Source: Erythroxylum novogranatense
Taxonomy: Eukaryota > Streptophyta > Magnoliopsida > Malpighiales > Erythroxylaceae
Assembly (NCBI GenBank): GCA_029891385.1
Contig: CM057224.1
Coordinates: 38,817,005 to 38,881,004, forward strand
Length of the DNA: 64,000 nt
Direction of reading: 5' to 3'
Position numbers and translations under genes: made by a program. Below, piece by piece: positions 22,250 to 34,014 of the stretch. The notes beneath the pieces were generated by a model. It did no database searches. It was given only the letters and a program-made list of their open reading frames with translations, and was not told where the DNA came from. Numbering within the stretch: position 1 is the first letter of the stretch; each line of letters begins with the position of its first letter.

Positions 22250-25200
22250 TATAACGCCAGACTTTCTGAGCCCTTTGGTAATTGTTCTGTATTTGGGAAT
22301 ACTACTGTATATTGATATATGCATGACTGTATATGAGTTCAAAGATGAATTTGAATCCTTTTGGTATGTTTGCCAATGATTTATAATGTTATATACCCTT
22401 ACATGAACTTAGAGTTCATTGGTATGTGAAATCTTGAAGATTTCTGACATATAAGCTTTTAAGTGTGAAAAATTGAGTCCACTAGATGGATATGACCATG
22501 GTGGTTAAATTAAATGTGTTCTAATGCCTTAGAGGTGATTAGACATGATTTATAGACTTATTCGACACTTAGAAAGTTTATTTGGAAAAGTTGATGTACA
22601 TAAGGGCTTATTTGCAAATTGTCAAAAGTTAAAGGACTTAAGCGTAATTTTTCAATTCTTGAAGGACCAATATGTAACTTTATGAAGTTAGGATAATTCT
22701 CAAAAGTCCAAGGACCAAAAAAAAATAAAAGTCTTGGAGATTCCTAAACTTTGGGCTCAATTGCAAATTTAAGAAAGTATGGAGGGTAAAATGATAATTT
22801 CACATAAGCTAAGAACAAAATGGTAATTTCACCCCATTTGTTCAAAGAAGAGTCAAAATTCTAGACCCTTCTCCATGTAAGGTCGTGCATCCCATTACTA
22901 AAGACTTAAAACACTGAGTTTTAATTAAAAGAAAGGAGGAGAAAGGAGAAAAGAGATGAAGTAGAGGAAGTGTTGACCATCATCAAAATTCACCCTTCTG
23001 TTTGGTTTTTCAACTCGAAACAAGGTGTTCTAAGCTAATTTGGGGTCAAGGAACTCAAATCTATCATTATATTTGAGAAAATCTCAAAGGATTTGAAGAT
23101 ATCATCAAAGGAATGCTTAGGTAAATTTTGTCTCATCTCTCTCTACATTATGATTGTGAGTTTGGTGTTAAGTTATGTTGTTCTCCATGCTTGAATATCC
23201 ATGAAACATGGTTTAGATGAATGAAACGTTTCATGGAGAGGGTTCTTTAAGTCAAAACCAAAATTGTCCCCTTTATGTGAAAGTTTGTGAATTTTTGAAT
23301 ATCTTTTGAAATTCATGGTCTAGATGAATACTATGGTGTTAATTATACATGTATGATGTGAATTGATGATAAAGAAGGAAGAAGATGTGTGTTGGTTAAG
23401 TTTAGGTCGAAATGATGGAGAAGAGGTGGATTAATGTAATGAGTTGTACAATTGATAAAAAGTAGCTTAAATGAAGGAAATTGGTTGAAATGGAGTGGTG
23501 GAATGTGTCATTAATTGGAAGCATTTATTATATGACATGATAGGAGCATGAATTATTATGATAAATTTTTAGAAAAGTGACTTGAAAATCATGTACATTA
23601 GGTGTTTGATAAAATGCTTAAGTGAACTTGGCTTAGGATTTAAGGCTTTATAACGGTATACATTGGAAAACAATTCCATGTTTACTTAGAGTAAACTTGA
23701 AATGTTGCGTAAATTGATGAATAATGACCTAATATGCTTGGATAAACATGTGCTTAATTATGTTATGAAATTAGAAAGTTTATATTAAAGGCATTAAATG
23801 CCTTAAAAATGCAAAAGAGAAGCTAATGTGATGGTCTATAAATATGAAATTTGTGTTTAAGTAGTATTTTCATCGTTTTCCTTTTTATATATAAATGCTT
23901 GGATTTGTGAATCAAGGAGCTCGTATCGAGGATTGTTGAAGTTAAAGGAGTGAATATCTTCTTTGGAGGTAAGTTGGGGAAATCATATTTCTTAAATAGG
24001 ATTGGAACATCCTAAGACATGTATGATGACTGGTATGTGAATTTTGAACCTAGGCAACGTATGGTAGAATTGAATTTCAAATGGATACAAGTATGATTAG
24101 GTATTTAATAAACGTCATTGTTTTGAATAACTAAACATTTAAAGTACAAAAAATAACTTTTATTGTATGAAATAATGTTTCAACATAGTTTTTGAAACTG
24201 ATATTTTTATTACATATTTTGAGAAATGGTATTGTTTTTAACAAATATGAGTTTAAAGTGCAAAGAACAATGTTTTATTTTATGTAAATACATTTTTAAA
24301 TAACTTTGCACTTGGATTGCAAAAGACAACTTTTATTGCATGAAATAATGTTTTGGAATTTGCATAAGCATAACCAAGTCATGTATTTTGCATATATTTA
24401 TTCTCTTTTGGCTTAAAGCCATAGTACGGTTTCATTTTATTGGTTGGACCGATAAATAAAAATATGATGCTTTACTTGATTTTTGTATTTAATTTTTGTA
24501 TATGATTTTTTATGATTGGTGAGGAAACGATTGACCAATTGTGTGCTAGGCACAATTGATTAAGCGACTGTCGTACCCTTAATGCTGGTACAAGAAAGTC
24601 GAGTCGCCTTATCGACACCTTTCTATAGGACTCGCAGGTGATTTCACAACTAGGATCCGAACACCGATGAAGTCATCACCTAAGGTCATGACGCTCTTGT
24701 CGACTGTAGTCCGGACTCACCGTGGATTAAAGTTTAGCCAACACCAATAATTGGTGGGTGTGCACATTAGTTTGGCCAACTAGTGGTATCACACATGATT
24801 GTTTTGGCTTATCCTAATATTGGTTTTCCTATCGATATTTGATTTATACATATGACGTCTTTATGCTTTTGTGTACTGAAACTAGAACCTATGTTTACCG
24901 GATGAGTGAGTTAATAGGCTAGGCCTATATAGTTTCTAACCAGTATACATTGAGTCATAGGCTGGGCCTATGTGTTTTTAATGTGATAAATATTTACTTC
25001 ATAGGTTATCTACACCGTCTTAGTATGAATCAAATTCTATTTGTGATATATGTCTTTCCTGATCACTGAGTATCTAGTGTACTCACCCCCTCCGCTTTCA
25101 AACCATGGAATTTAATTTAGTGAGTTTGAAGCTTTAACTGGATTGTACAGTCTTTTGACATTTTTGGGATATTACCGCATGTGGGTAGTTTCCTATTTTG

Positions 25201-25550
25201 TACTTTTATAGTCTAGTGGCTCATGAATTGTGTTTATGTAGATACGCTTTATGTTTTTGTAAGTTAACTTTTGATTGCTTTATGTTTTATAAATGACTTT
25301 ATGTATGAATCTTTTGATATTGTTGTTGAGATTGCCTTGAGTGAACTTTAAAGTCCTGAAGTTGTGATTGGATGCGAATACAGAAGTGTTTTTGAAATTG
25401 TTTACAAATTTTGAGATTTTTGAAACACAGTCATTGTGTTGCCTGAATTGCCAAAAAAAAAGAAGAGAAAAGAATAGATATTTAGTTAGTCTTGCATAGT
25501 CAGATTAAGGATACCGTCAGCGTCCTTAGCCCGATTATGCGGTGGTTGTC
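22250..25550 (+). repeat. LTR C, gypsy type (left part; ends at 43785-43819)
   Basis: Starts TATAACGCCAGACTTTCTGA, a decayed form of the TGTAACGCC start of plant gypsy LTRs. It contains a donor-like GGAG|GTAAGT near 23969, and CTGAGTATC...GTACTCACCCCC near 25065-25090, the module seen in the other gypsy LTRs. It breaks at TTGTC (25546-25550). Removing the two inserted elements joins GCGGTGGTTGTC to AAGGGTCCGATG and gives a normal gypsy LTR ending GGGTCGTGACA followed by a primer-binding site at 43828. Total length is about 3.3 kb. Confidence 0.7.
25546..25550. repeat. Target-site duplication TTGTC, left of the Tekay-like element
   Basis: TTGTC immediately before TGTAACATCC. The same five bases follow the 3' LTR (34407-34411) and also follow copia B (43785-43789). 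Confidence 0.9.
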
Positions 25551-26060
25551 TGTAACATCCCGCTACTGTTAGCAAGGGTATTATGGTAATATTGGGTCAG
25601 ACTGATAGGTTTCATTGCATTAACTGATTGAGCATACTACTGGCCTCTAATTATAGAAGAACTGGTTTCTTGCATATGCATATATTCATAGGTACATGCA
25701 TTCATGATTTTCCGGCATTTTAATTGTGATTATGAATTGATTGGATTGTGAACTGGAGAATGACTGAACTGACTGAATTATGATTGATTGAGAAAATTAG
25801 GAGTAATTGGGCTCGAATAATTGATTTAGAATAGTTTAAGAGTGATTGACTATTGATAGTGGCCCATAGGAAATTTTCAAGAAATTCGGGAGAAAATGCC
25901 TGGACCGGAAATTTTGGAGTGACAGACCGATTGACTATATAGTACTGAAAGGATTGTCCAATGGCAATGAGAAAAATTAGAATTATACTGTTAGGAAATT
26001 AAAATGTTGAGCCATGGAAATTTGGAGACTGAAATTTGGACTGATTTAGAGACCTATGTC

Positions 26061-26069
26061 TATAAATAG
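26061..26069 (+). promoter_or_regulatory. TATA box of the Tekay-like LTR
   Basis: TATAAATAG in both LTRs (26061 and 32129). It lies about 510 bp from the LTR start, upstream of the donor-like site, so it is in the right place for an element promoter. Confidence 0.65.
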
Positions 26070-26444
26070 CTAAGTTTGAATGTGGGAAATTACCTAAGGC
26101 ATTTCTTCTTCTCTCCCACGGTGATCTTCGATCTCTTCCATTGGTGAGGATTCTTCGATCTTTCTCTATGGTTTTCTTCTCATTATGCTAGCCTAACTGG
26201 TTTATTGTGATTGATGAAGATTGAGAAGGATTTGGAGTGGGTTATTGTTGATTTTGAAAGATTTAGGGTTTACGGAGATTTACGTTGATTTGTGGATTGA
26301 TCTTCGATTCGTAAGTTTTAATGGATTTAATGTTGTTATTACTGATTGTTTGAGTGTTAATGGAATTTATTGTGTTAGATTGAGTAGTTAGGGTGTTAAA
26401 TGTTGAGTTTAAATAGCATTAATGGCGGAAATCGGATCGGAGAA

Positions 26445-26665
26445 GACGAAGTCGCCAAGCGTCATGACGTCTCGCGAGTGGCCTCGCCATGACGAAGCAA
26501 TTGCATGCTCGCCGCGACGAGAGAACCCAGGCGCCGCGGCGAGCGAATGATTATTGCGCCGCGTCGAGGCGAAAGTGAACGTCGCGGCAAGGGAATTGGG
26601 AGCTGCACGCCGCGGAGAGCGACCCGCATACGACGCGACGAGAGTCGCAAGGTCGCGGCGAAGGG
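26445..26665. repeat. GC-rich CGACG/CGGCGAG island in the Tekay-like 5' LTR
   Basis: Dense GCCGCGACGAG-type words in otherwise AT-rich LTR. The copy in the 3' LTR (about 32510-32715) differs much more than its flanks do, through segment repeats (CATTCACGCCGCGGCGAG twice) and indels. Confidence 0.7.
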
Positions 26666-27673
26666 GCTTTTCTGATTGGATTGAGTTTAGTCTATTGGGT
26701 ATAACTTATGGTATAGACCTCCGATTGAGGTGATTCTCGATTCTTTATGATCTAAAGAAAGAGGTCTACAATTGAGGATAATTATGAGAGTTAGAATTTA
26801 ATTTAAGTGGTATTGATTTATCGAGATTAAGGTCAATTATGGTTCATAGTGCGACCTGAATATTGAATTGAGACAATTGGAGTTTTAACTGGGATCTTCA
26901 ATAGAGGTTTTGACCTAATGGTTATGGAATTGCTATAGGGAACTGTTATAGGAAATATTGAATTGAGGAAATTGAACTCAATTTTAGGATTGGATCAATT
27001 ATTGTCGATCAATTGAGTAAAGAGTTAGAATGGGGCACCAGAGTTCAAAATTGGGTTTTAGCGTCGGGGAAAATCGTGAACATGCATTGTACATAATTTC
27101 AATGAGACATATGCATTACTGAATCGTTTTATTGAGCACCTAGTAATGGGACTGTATTTTACTGTTATAGAGGCGCCGTTGGATCGTCATTCCACGGACA
27201 TTGCTGGAACTTCCAGGCAGTAGCTCGGAAGTTACAGGTGAGTAACCTAGTTGGTTTCTCAAATTCCTGACTGTCTAAATGCTCAATGTCAATTACTTGC
27301 CACTGTGAAATTGCATGATTACTGAAATGTACATGATCGAATGACATGTTTCTACTGTATGGGATTGACTCTCAGATTGGATTGGATTATCAGATGATGC
27401 CGAGGAATGTAATCTCGGGCTTTTATAGCCGTACATCGTAGATTATCGAACACTTTGAATTATCGAACATCGCATTGCATGCATAAATGCATGATCGATA
27501 ATGGAATGTGACCCAAGTTGCTATTATCATCGAAAAGAGCCTCGAGCTCGAACATCAGATCGACCGAGCCTCGAGCCCGAGGGAGAAATCTCGACGCCGC
27601 CCCCATCAAATCGACCGAGCACTTGGGCACAACATCGAATAATGGAAAAGAGTCTCAGATGCATTGTATACAC

Positions 27674-28245
27674 ATGCTACCGAGGGCCGCAGCATGAGGA
27701 TAGAGCAACATCGAGACAACGATGATGAGGCTGGTCGGGGACCAGGATTAAGAGATCCAAGGATGTGACAGGCGGTCTTGGCAGAGGGTTCAAGAAGCGC
27801 CGAGTAGGCCCTTGTGTCCGCGGAGGGGCTAGACAGACCGGTCATGGGCGAGGGGCGATTTGTACAGATCATTAGTGGTGGCAAGAAGGCTGAGTTTGAG
27901 GCGATCTGCTCCTTTATGTGAGTATTGTAACAAGAGACACATGGAGAGTGTCGATGGTCATCTGAGCTGCTTGAGGTGTGGTTCGATGGACCACCTAGTG
28001 AGGAACTGTCCAGAGACTTTGGGAGCCCAGTCTACTATGACTGGAAGATCAGGAAGAAATACCACGGTCCGTCCAGAGAGCCGTGGGGTGGATCAGATGA
28101 AGAGGCCGAGGTCGATCGGAGGGTCCGCAGTGAGATCGAAGGGTCTAAGCAAAGAGGCGGCGGCCTCGAAGCCAAGGTCTATGCCATGACTCGACAGAGG
28201 CCCAGATTCCCGGATGTTGTTGGGGTATGCTTCTTATTTCGGTTT
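27674..28245 (+). pseudogene. gag remnant of the Tekay-like element
   Basis: ATG at 27674 begins MLPRAAA, near the usual MPPRRGR start of Tekay gags, and hits TGA within eight codons. Only about 290 bp separate this start from the nucleocapsid, so the capsid domain is largely deleted. The frame at 27860-28189 carries CEYCNKRHM and a complete CCHC knuckle CLRCGSMDHLVRNC (C-x2-C-x4-H-x4-C), which in the family binds element RNA. The open frame then runs through a basic, Ser-rich linker. Frames shift before the protease. Confidence 0.75.
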
Positions 28246-28249
28246 TGAA

Positions 28250-28530
28250 GCATCGCATTGTTGGATCTTGGATCCACTCATTCCTTCATTGCACCGCATT
28301 TAGCATGTAGACCGCATGGGATAGGCGGAGGTTACAGATGGGTTAGAGGTGAGTACACCTCTAGTAGTCTGACAGTATTGGGAGAGGTCTCGTATGGGTG
28401 TCAGTTTAGATCGATCGGCGGTTTTGAGTGCCGATCTGATCGTTTTGCCTCTGAGAGAGATTGACGTGATATTGGGGATGGACTGGTTGACTACACATAA
28501 GGCCATCATGGACTGTTATACCAAGGAGGT
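28250..28530 (+). pseudogene. Aspartic protease region of the Tekay-like element
   Basis: 28258 onward reads LDLGSTHSFI: the catalytic triplet, normally Asp-Ser/Thr-Gly, is Asp-Leu-Gly. After a frameshift the domain ends with REIDVILGMDWL at about 28460-28496, the conserved C-terminal half. The family enzyme cuts the Gag-Pol precursor inside virus-like particles. The altered triplet and the shift make this copy inactive, unless the shift is a sequencing artefact. Confidence 0.75.
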
Positions 28531-28912
28531 CGTATTGGAATCTCCTGGTCAGCCTAGGATTGTGTTTCGAGGAGTTAGTCAGGCAGTGCCAGCGAGGATG
28601 ATATCCTTCTTGAGTGCCCTGAGATTGATGCAGGGAGGTTGTGAGGCCTATCTGGCTCACGTAGTGGATTCCAGAGTCGAGCCGAGATTGCAGGATGTTC
28701 TCATAGTTAGGGATTTCTCAGATGTGTTTCCCGAGGAGTTACCGGGATTGCCGCCAGAGCGGGAGACAGAGTTTGAGATTGATCTCGTTCCCGGTACAGC
28801 TCCTATATCGATCCCCCCGTATAGGATGGCACCGGTGGAACTGAGAGAGCTTAAGGCTCAGTTGCAGGAGCTACTGGATAAGGGGTTCATTAGACCGAGT
28901 GTTTCGCCATGA
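28394..28912 (+). CDS. Open segment: protease C-terminus and reverse transcriptase N-terminus
   Basis: 172 codons without a stop. DVILGMDWLTTHKA (protease end) lies at residues 25-38, and the pre-RT linker with RDFSDVFPEELPGLPP follows, then PYRMAPVELRELKAQLQELL and DKGFIRPSVSP at the C-terminus. The stop at 28910 (TGA) stands where chromoviruses have Trp in the SPWGAPVLFV stretch; reading resumes in frame with [12 protein letters not shown]. This is a nonsense mutation within one polyprotein, not two genes. Confidence 0.8.
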   Translation: MGVSLDRSAVLSADLIVLPLREIDVILGMDWLTTHKAIMDCYTKEVVLESPGQPRIVFRGVSQAVPARMISFLSALRLMQGGCEAYLAHVVDSRVEPRLQDVLIVRDFSDVFPEELPGLPPERETEFEIDLVPGTAPISIPPYRMAPVELRELKAQLQELLDKGFIRPSVSP

Positions 28913-28930
28913 GGAGCTCCGGTACTGTTT

Positions 28931-29602
28931 GTGAAGAAGAAGGACGGGACACTGAGACTGTGCATCGATTATAGGCAGTTGAATCGGGTGACAGTGAAGA
29001 ATAAGTATCCACTGCCTAGGATTGACGATTTATTTGATCGATTCAGGAGCCTTTCGGTGTTCACTAAATTGGATTTGAGATCAGGTTATTATCAGTTGAG
29101 GATTGCAGAGGCCGATGTGCCTAAGAGTGCTTTCAGGAGTAGGTACGGGCATTTCGAGTTCCTAGTGATGCCGTTTGGGTTGACTAATGCCCCGGCAGCC
29201 TTCATGGCTTTGATGAATAGAGTATTTCAGCCCTACCTGGATCGGTTCGTGATAGTGTTTATTGATGATATTCTGGTCTATTCGAGGAGTAGACAGGAGC
29301 ACGCTGAGTACCTGAGGATTGTTCTGCAGGTCATGAGAGAGAGACAATTGTTCGCCAAATTCACTAAGTGTGAATTCTGGCTTGATGAGATTGTGTTTCT
29401 GGGGCACGTGGTGTCCGGTGAGGGTATCCAGGTGGACCCTCACAAGATAGAGGCAGTTATGAGTTGGGAGATTCCGAGGAGTGTGCCAGAGTTGTGGAGT
29501 TTCCTAGGATTGGCCGGATATTACCGGAGGTTCGTCGAGGGGTTTTCGTTGATCTCCGCCCCTTTGACGAAGCTATTGAGGAAGAATGTACCGTTCAGAT
29601 AG
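28931..29602 (+). CDS. Open segment: reverse transcriptase core
   Basis: 223 codons. Visible motifs are CIDYRQLN (residues 11-18), [12 protein letters not shown] with the first catalytic Asp at 48, [11 protein letters not shown] (81-91) and [10 protein letters not shown] with the catalytic Asp pair at 112-113, then FLGHVV and the thumb ([16 protein letters not shown]). The catalytic residues are intact. The family enzyme copies element RNA into DNA. The segment ends at a TAG (29600-29602) in a place that is normally Trp. Confidence 0.88.
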   Translation: MKKKDGTLRLCIDYRQLNRVTVKNKYPLPRIDDLFDRFRSLSVFTKLDLRSGYYQLRIAEADVPKSAFRSRYGHFEFLVMPFGLTNAPAAFMALMNRVFQPYLDRFVIVFIDDILVYSRSRQEHAEYLRIVLQVMRERQLFAKFTKCEFWLDEIVFLGHVVSGEGIQVDPHKIEAVMSWEIPRSVPELWSFLGLAGYYRRFVEGFSLISAPLTKLLRKNVPFR

Positions 29603-30110
29603 TCTGACGAGTGCCAGAAGAGTTTTGAGGAGCTGAAACATCGGTTGACTACTGCAGCGGTATTAGGCATTCCATCTGGGACTGGAGGCTTTGTGGTTTA
29701 CAGTGATGCCTCGCATCAGAGATTGGGATGTGTATTGATGCAGCATGGGAGAGTTATAGCGTATGCCTCGAGACAGTTGAGGTCTCACGAGGTGAATTAC
29801 CCAAAGGCATGACTTGGAGTTAGCGGCGCTAGATTTGCTCAAGATCTGAGACATTATCTCGTATGGAGAGACGCTCCAGATCTTCATCGATCATAAGAGT
29901 CTCGGATATCTGCTGAGTCGAGAGAGCTCAACTGGAGCAGAGGAGATGGATAGAGTTATTGAAGGACTATGACCGCATCGATTGAATATCATCCAGGAAG
30001 GCCAATGTGGTGGCCGATGCAATCGAGTAGGAGGTCGATGGTAGTGCAGCTCGAGTTCGAGTTTCGAGGTTACCCGGTCCGATTCATTGAGAGCTCTTAA
30101 TGTATGAGAT
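29603..30110 (+). pseudogene. RNase H remnant of the Tekay-like element
   Basis: Reads [20 protein letters not shown], then [18 protein letters not shown] (with the catalytic Asp in YSDAS), [12 protein letters not shown] and NYPKA, after which a stop and several frame changes destroy the C-terminal half (DHKS-like and EYHPGRPM-like pieces in other frames). Many of the breaks coincide with CAG/CTG-to-CG type changes, so part of the damage could be consensus error. Confidence 0.75.
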
Positions 30111-30212
30111 GGATTTGGGTCGATGGAGCTTTGATTGCTACTCGAGGTGAGGCCGATGTTACATGATAGATCCGGAGAGTTCGTGATCAAGACCCGATGT
30201 TAGTGAGACCGA

Positions 30213-30710
30213 TTGAGAGAGTCCAGCGAGTCTCGATTCGAGTTTGAGTTGAGAGATGGGACATTATGGATGGGACAGAGGTGTGCCGATATTGATGATT
30301 TGAGACGTGAGATTCTGGAGGAGGCACATGTAGCTGCCTATGCTATGCATCCTGGTACGACCAAGATGTATCGTACTCTAAGACAACATTTCTGGTGGCC
30401 TGGTATGAAGAGGCAAGTGGCAGAGTATGTTTTCAGGTGTCTGATTTGCCAACAGGTTAAGGCTGAGCACCAGGCTCCAGTGGGTAAGTTGCATTCGTTG
30501 CCCATTCCGGAGTGGAAATGGGAAAGAATTACCATGGATTTTGTGATGGGATTGCCTAGGACACCGAGGCAGCATGATGCTATCTGGGTCATAGTGGACC
30601 GATTGACTAAATCGGCTCACTTCTTACCAGTGAGGGAGAGTAATACTCGATCGCTTGGCCCGTATATGTGGCGTAAATTGTGCGGTTGCATGGGGTTCCG
30701 TTGTCGATAG
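30213..30710 (+). CDS. Open segment: integrase zinc domain and start of catalytic core
   Basis: 165 codons. The H2C2 zinc site is complete (His39, His46, Cys76, Cys79; H-x6-H-x29-C-x2-C), with [20 protein letters not shown] between. The core begins at [12 protein letters not shown] with the first catalytic Asp at 109, followed by [13 protein letters not shown]. The C-terminal 20 residues are out of frame. The core continues in another frame from 30680, so a small indel near 30650-30690 splits the integrase. Confidence 0.85.
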   Translation: MRESSESRFEFELRDGTLWMGQRCADIDDLRREILEEAHVAAYAMHPGTTKMYRTLRQHFWWPGMKRQVAEYVFRCLICQQVKAEHQAPVGKLHSLPIPEWKWERITMDFVMGLPRTPRQHDAIWVIVDRLTKSAHFLPVRESNTRSLGPYMWRKLCGCMGFRCR

Positions 30711-31588
30711 TCTCAGACAGGGATCCTAGGTTCACTTCAAGGTTCTGGAAGAGCCTACAGACTGCTATGGGTACGAGGTTGAACTTTAGTACAACGTTTC
30801 ATCCTCAGACAGATGGACAGAGCGAGAGGACGATTAAGACTGTTGAGGACATGCTTCGGGCATGTGTATTGGAGTTCAGAGGATCATGGGATCAGTATTT
30901 GGCACTGATCGAGTTTGCATATAATAACCAGTATCAGAGTAGTATTGGGATAGCACCGTATGAGGCCTTGTATGGGAGGCCGTGTAGATCGCCACTGTAT
31001 TGGGATGAAGAGGGTATGAGATCGATTGAGGGTCCTGAACTGATTCTGGACACAGTGGATAAGGTACAGTTGATTCGGAGTCGCATCAAGGCGGCTCAGG
31101 ACAGACAGAAGAGCTATGTGGATCAGCATCGGCGAGAGATGGAGTACAGTGTAGGGGATAGAGTGTTTCTCCGAGTGTCTCCTTGGAAAGGAGTACTGAG
31201 GTTTGGCCGTAAGGGCAAGTTGAGCCCTCGGTATATCGGTCCGTATGAGATCCTTAAGAGGATAGGACCGTTAGCTTACAGACTGGCATTACCGAGTGAG
31301 ATGTCCCAGATGCATGACGTGTTTCATGTTAGTATGTTCCGACGATACAGTTCAGATCCGACGTATGTGATTCCGACTCAGGAGATTGAGGTAGCCAGTG
31401 ATTTGACCTATGTTGAGGAGCTGGTACAGATTATTGGATCACGGGTCAAGCAGTTACAGAACAGGGTGATTCCATTGGTGAAAGTCCTTTGGAAGAACCA
31501 CTCTTCTGAGGAAGCTACATGGGAAACTGAGGAGCATATGAGGAGTCAGTATCTTCATTTATTCGATCGGATAGGTATTAAATTTTGA
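30680..31588 (+). CDS. Open segment: integrase core, GPY/F module and chromodomain
   Basis: 302 codons. Second catalytic Asp at 13 ([10 protein letters not shown]), catalytic Glu at 49 ([15 protein letters not shown]), then [20 protein letters not shown], the GPY/F module ([19 protein letters not shown]) and [13 protein letters not shown]. The last 60 residues, with [29 protein letters not shown] and a terminal YLHLF, form the chromodomain that in chromoviruses steers insertion to marked chromatin. The stop lies just before the polypurine block. It would be expressed as the end of Gag-Pol, not separately. Confidence 0.9.
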   Translation: MRLHGVPLSIVSDRDPRFTSRFWKSLQTAMGTRLNFSTTFHPQTDGQSERTIKTVEDMLRACVLEFRGSWDQYLALIEFAYNNQYQSSIGIAPYEALYGRPCRSPLYWDEEGMRSIEGPELILDTVDKVQLIRSRIKAAQDRQKSYVDQHRREMEYSVGDRVFLRVSPWKGVLRFGRKGKLSPRYIGPYEILKRIGPLAYRLALPSEMSQMHDVFHVSMFRRYSSDPTYVIPTQEIEVASDLTYVEELVQIIGSRVKQLQNRVIPLVKVLWKNHSSEEATWETEEHMRSQYLHLFDRIGIKF

Positions 31589-31617
31589 GGACGAATTTTT
31601 TATTAGGAGGGGTGAAT
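31582..31617 (+). other. Polypurine tract and pre-LTR block of the Tekay-like element
   Basis: TTTTGAGGACGAATTTTTTA then TTAGGAGGGGTGAATTG directly before the 3' LTR. It overlaps the last pol codons and is the block shared with LARD-1 and J. Confidence 0.85.
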
Positions 31618-33779
31618 TGTAACATCCCGCTACTGTTAGCAAGGGTATTATGGTAATATTGGGTCAGACTGATAGGTTTCATTGCATTCACTGATTGAGC
31701 ATGCTACTGGCCTCTAATTATAGAGGAACTGGTTTCTTGCATATGCATATATTCATAGGTACATGCATTCATGATTTTCCGACATTTTAATTGTGATTAT
31801 GAATTGATTGGATTGTGAACTGGAGAATGACTGAACTGACTGAATTATGATTGATTGAGAAAATTAGGAGTAATTGGGCTCGAATAATTGATTTAGAATA
31901 GTTTAAGAGTGATTGACTATTGATAGTGGTCCATAGGAAATTTTCGAGAAATTCGGGAGAAAATACCCGGACCGGAAATTTTGGAGTGATGTAATCGATC
32001 GATCAGATAGTCTCGAAAGGATTATCCAATGGCAATGGGAAAAATTAGAATTATACTGTTAGGAAATTAAAATGTTGAGCCATGGAAATTTGGAGACTAA
32101 AATTTGGACTGATTTAGAGACCTATGTCTATAAATAGCTAAGTTTGAATGTGGGAAATTACCTAAGGCATTTCTTCTTCTCTCCCACGGTGATCTTCGAT
32201 CTCTTCCATTGGTGAGGATTCTTCGATCTTTCTCTATGGTTTTCTTCTCATTATGCTAGCCTAACTGGTTTATTGTGATTGATGAAGGTTGAGAAGGATT
32301 TGGAGTGGGTTATTGTTGATTTTGAAAGATTTAGGGTTTACGGAGATTTACGGTGATTTGTGGATTGATCTTCGATTGGTAAGTTTTAATGGCTTTAATG
32401 TTGTTATTACTGATTGTTTGAGTGTTAATGGCATTTATTGTGTTAGATTGAGTAGTTAGGGTGTTAAATGTTGAGTTTAAATAGCATTAATGGCGGAAAT
32501 CGGATCGGAGAAGACGAAGTCGCCCGCACGTCGCGACGTCTGCAAGTGGCCTCGCCGCGACGAGCAATTGCATGCTCGCCGTGACGAGCGAACCCAGGCG
32601 TCATTCACGCCGCGGCGAGGGAATTGGGAGCTGCACGCCACGGCGAGCGTCATTCACGCCGCGGCGAGCGACCCGCATACGACGCGACGAGAGTCGTAAG
32701 GTCGCGGCGAAGGGGCTTTTCTGATTGGATTGAGTTTAGTCTATTGGGTATAACTTATGGTATAGACCTCCGATTGAGGTGATTCTCGATTCTTTATGAT
32801 CTAGAGAATGAGGTCTAAAATTGAAGATAATTATGAGAGTTAGAATTTAATTTAAGTGGTATTGATTTATCGAGATTAAGGTCAATTATGGTTCATAGTG
32901 CGACCTGAATATTGAATTGAGACAATTGGAGTTTTAACTGGGATTTTCAATAGAGGTTTTGACCTAATGGTTATGGAATTGCTATAGGGAACTGTTATAG
33001 GAAATATTGAATTGAGGAAATTGAACTCAATTTTAGGATTGGATCAATTATTGTCGATCAATTGAGTAAAGAGTTAGAATGGGGCACCAGAGTTCAAAAT
33101 TGGGTTTTAGCGTCGGGGAAAATCGTGAACATGCATTGTACATAATTTCACTGAGACATATGCATTATCAATCGCTTATTGAGCACCTAGTAATGGGACC
33201 GTATTTTATCGTTATAGGCGCCGTTGGATCGTCATTCCACAGACATTGCCGGAACTTCCAGCAAGAGTTCTGGTTACAGGTGAGTAACCTAGTTGGTTTC
33301 TCAAATTCTCGATGTCTAAATGCTCAATGTCAATTACTTGCCAACGTGAAATTGCATGATTATTGAAATGTACATGATCGAATGACATGTTTCTACTTGT
33401 ATGGGATTGACTCTTGATTGATTGGATTATCGATGATGCCGAGGAATGTAATATCGGGCTTTTATAGCCGCATAATCGTAGATTATCAACACCTTTGAAT
33501 TATCGAACATCGCATTGCATGCATAAATGCATGATCAGATAATGGAATGTGACCCAAGTTGCTATTATCACTGAAAAGAGCCTCGAGCTCGAACATCATC
33601 TTGGCGACCGGCCTCGAGCCCGAGGGAGAAATCACGACGCGTCCCCCATCGAATCTTGGACCGAGCACTTGGGCACAACACTGAATAACTGGAAAAGAGT
33701 CTCATATGCATTGTATACACATGACTGATTGAATTGCAAACTTACTGAATTGTGTGATAACATAAGAGATTGCAAATTG

Positions 33780-33925
33780 TTACATGCTACTATAAACTGT
33801 TTCATGATTTACTGTAAATTGTGATATGATACTGTAAACTGTTATATACTATTGTAAATTGCTATTTGATACTGCAAACTGTTATAGACTACTGTGAATT
33901 GTTATATAATACTGTTAATTGAATA
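33780..33925 (+). repeat. About 20-bp tandem repeats in the Tekay-like 3' LTR
   Basis: Degenerate units of the form TAAACTGTTATATACTATTG, about seven copies, within the predicted leader intron. They are absent from the 5' LTR because of its truncation. Confidence 0.8.
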
Positions 33926-33971
33926 TTACTGTGCCGTGTTGTACGCAATTTGTGTAATGTATGATTTGAGT

Positions 33972-34014
33972 AAACCATCGATGATGGTTTCTCACTGAGT
34001 TCGCAAACTCACCC
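33972..34014 (+). other. Twin-hairpin module of the Tekay-like LTR
   Basis: AACCATCGATGATGGTT (7-bp stem, 3-base loop), then TTCTCACT, then GAGTTCGCAAACTC (5-bp stem, 4-base loop), then ACCC. Nearly identical modules lie at 56720-56768, 62715-62767 and, on minus, 54281-54330 and 6924-6981. Confidence 0.8.

Larger units (their letters stand above)
25551..27676 (+). repeat. 5' LTR of the Tekay-like element (3'-truncated)
   Basis: Aligns closely with 31618-33723. It contains TATAAATAG (26061-26069, likely TATA box), a GC-rich island (about 26445-26665) and TTACAG|GTGAGTAACC (donor-like, GT at 27238). Homology stops at ACACATG (27670-27676), after which gag begins. Confidence 0.92.

Noticed and set aside
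29162..29443. Minus-strand frame of 93 codons opposite the gypsy reverse transcriptase
   Set aside because: It is a shadow of the conserved plus-strand catalytic core.
30884..31129. Minus-strand frame of 81 codons opposite the gypsy integrase
   Set aside because: It is a shadow of the integrase core on the other strand.
32490..32699. Arg/Thr-rich 69-codon frame
   Set aside because: It is produced by the GC-rich island of the Tekay-like 3' LTR; the matching region of the 5' LTR does not keep the frame.
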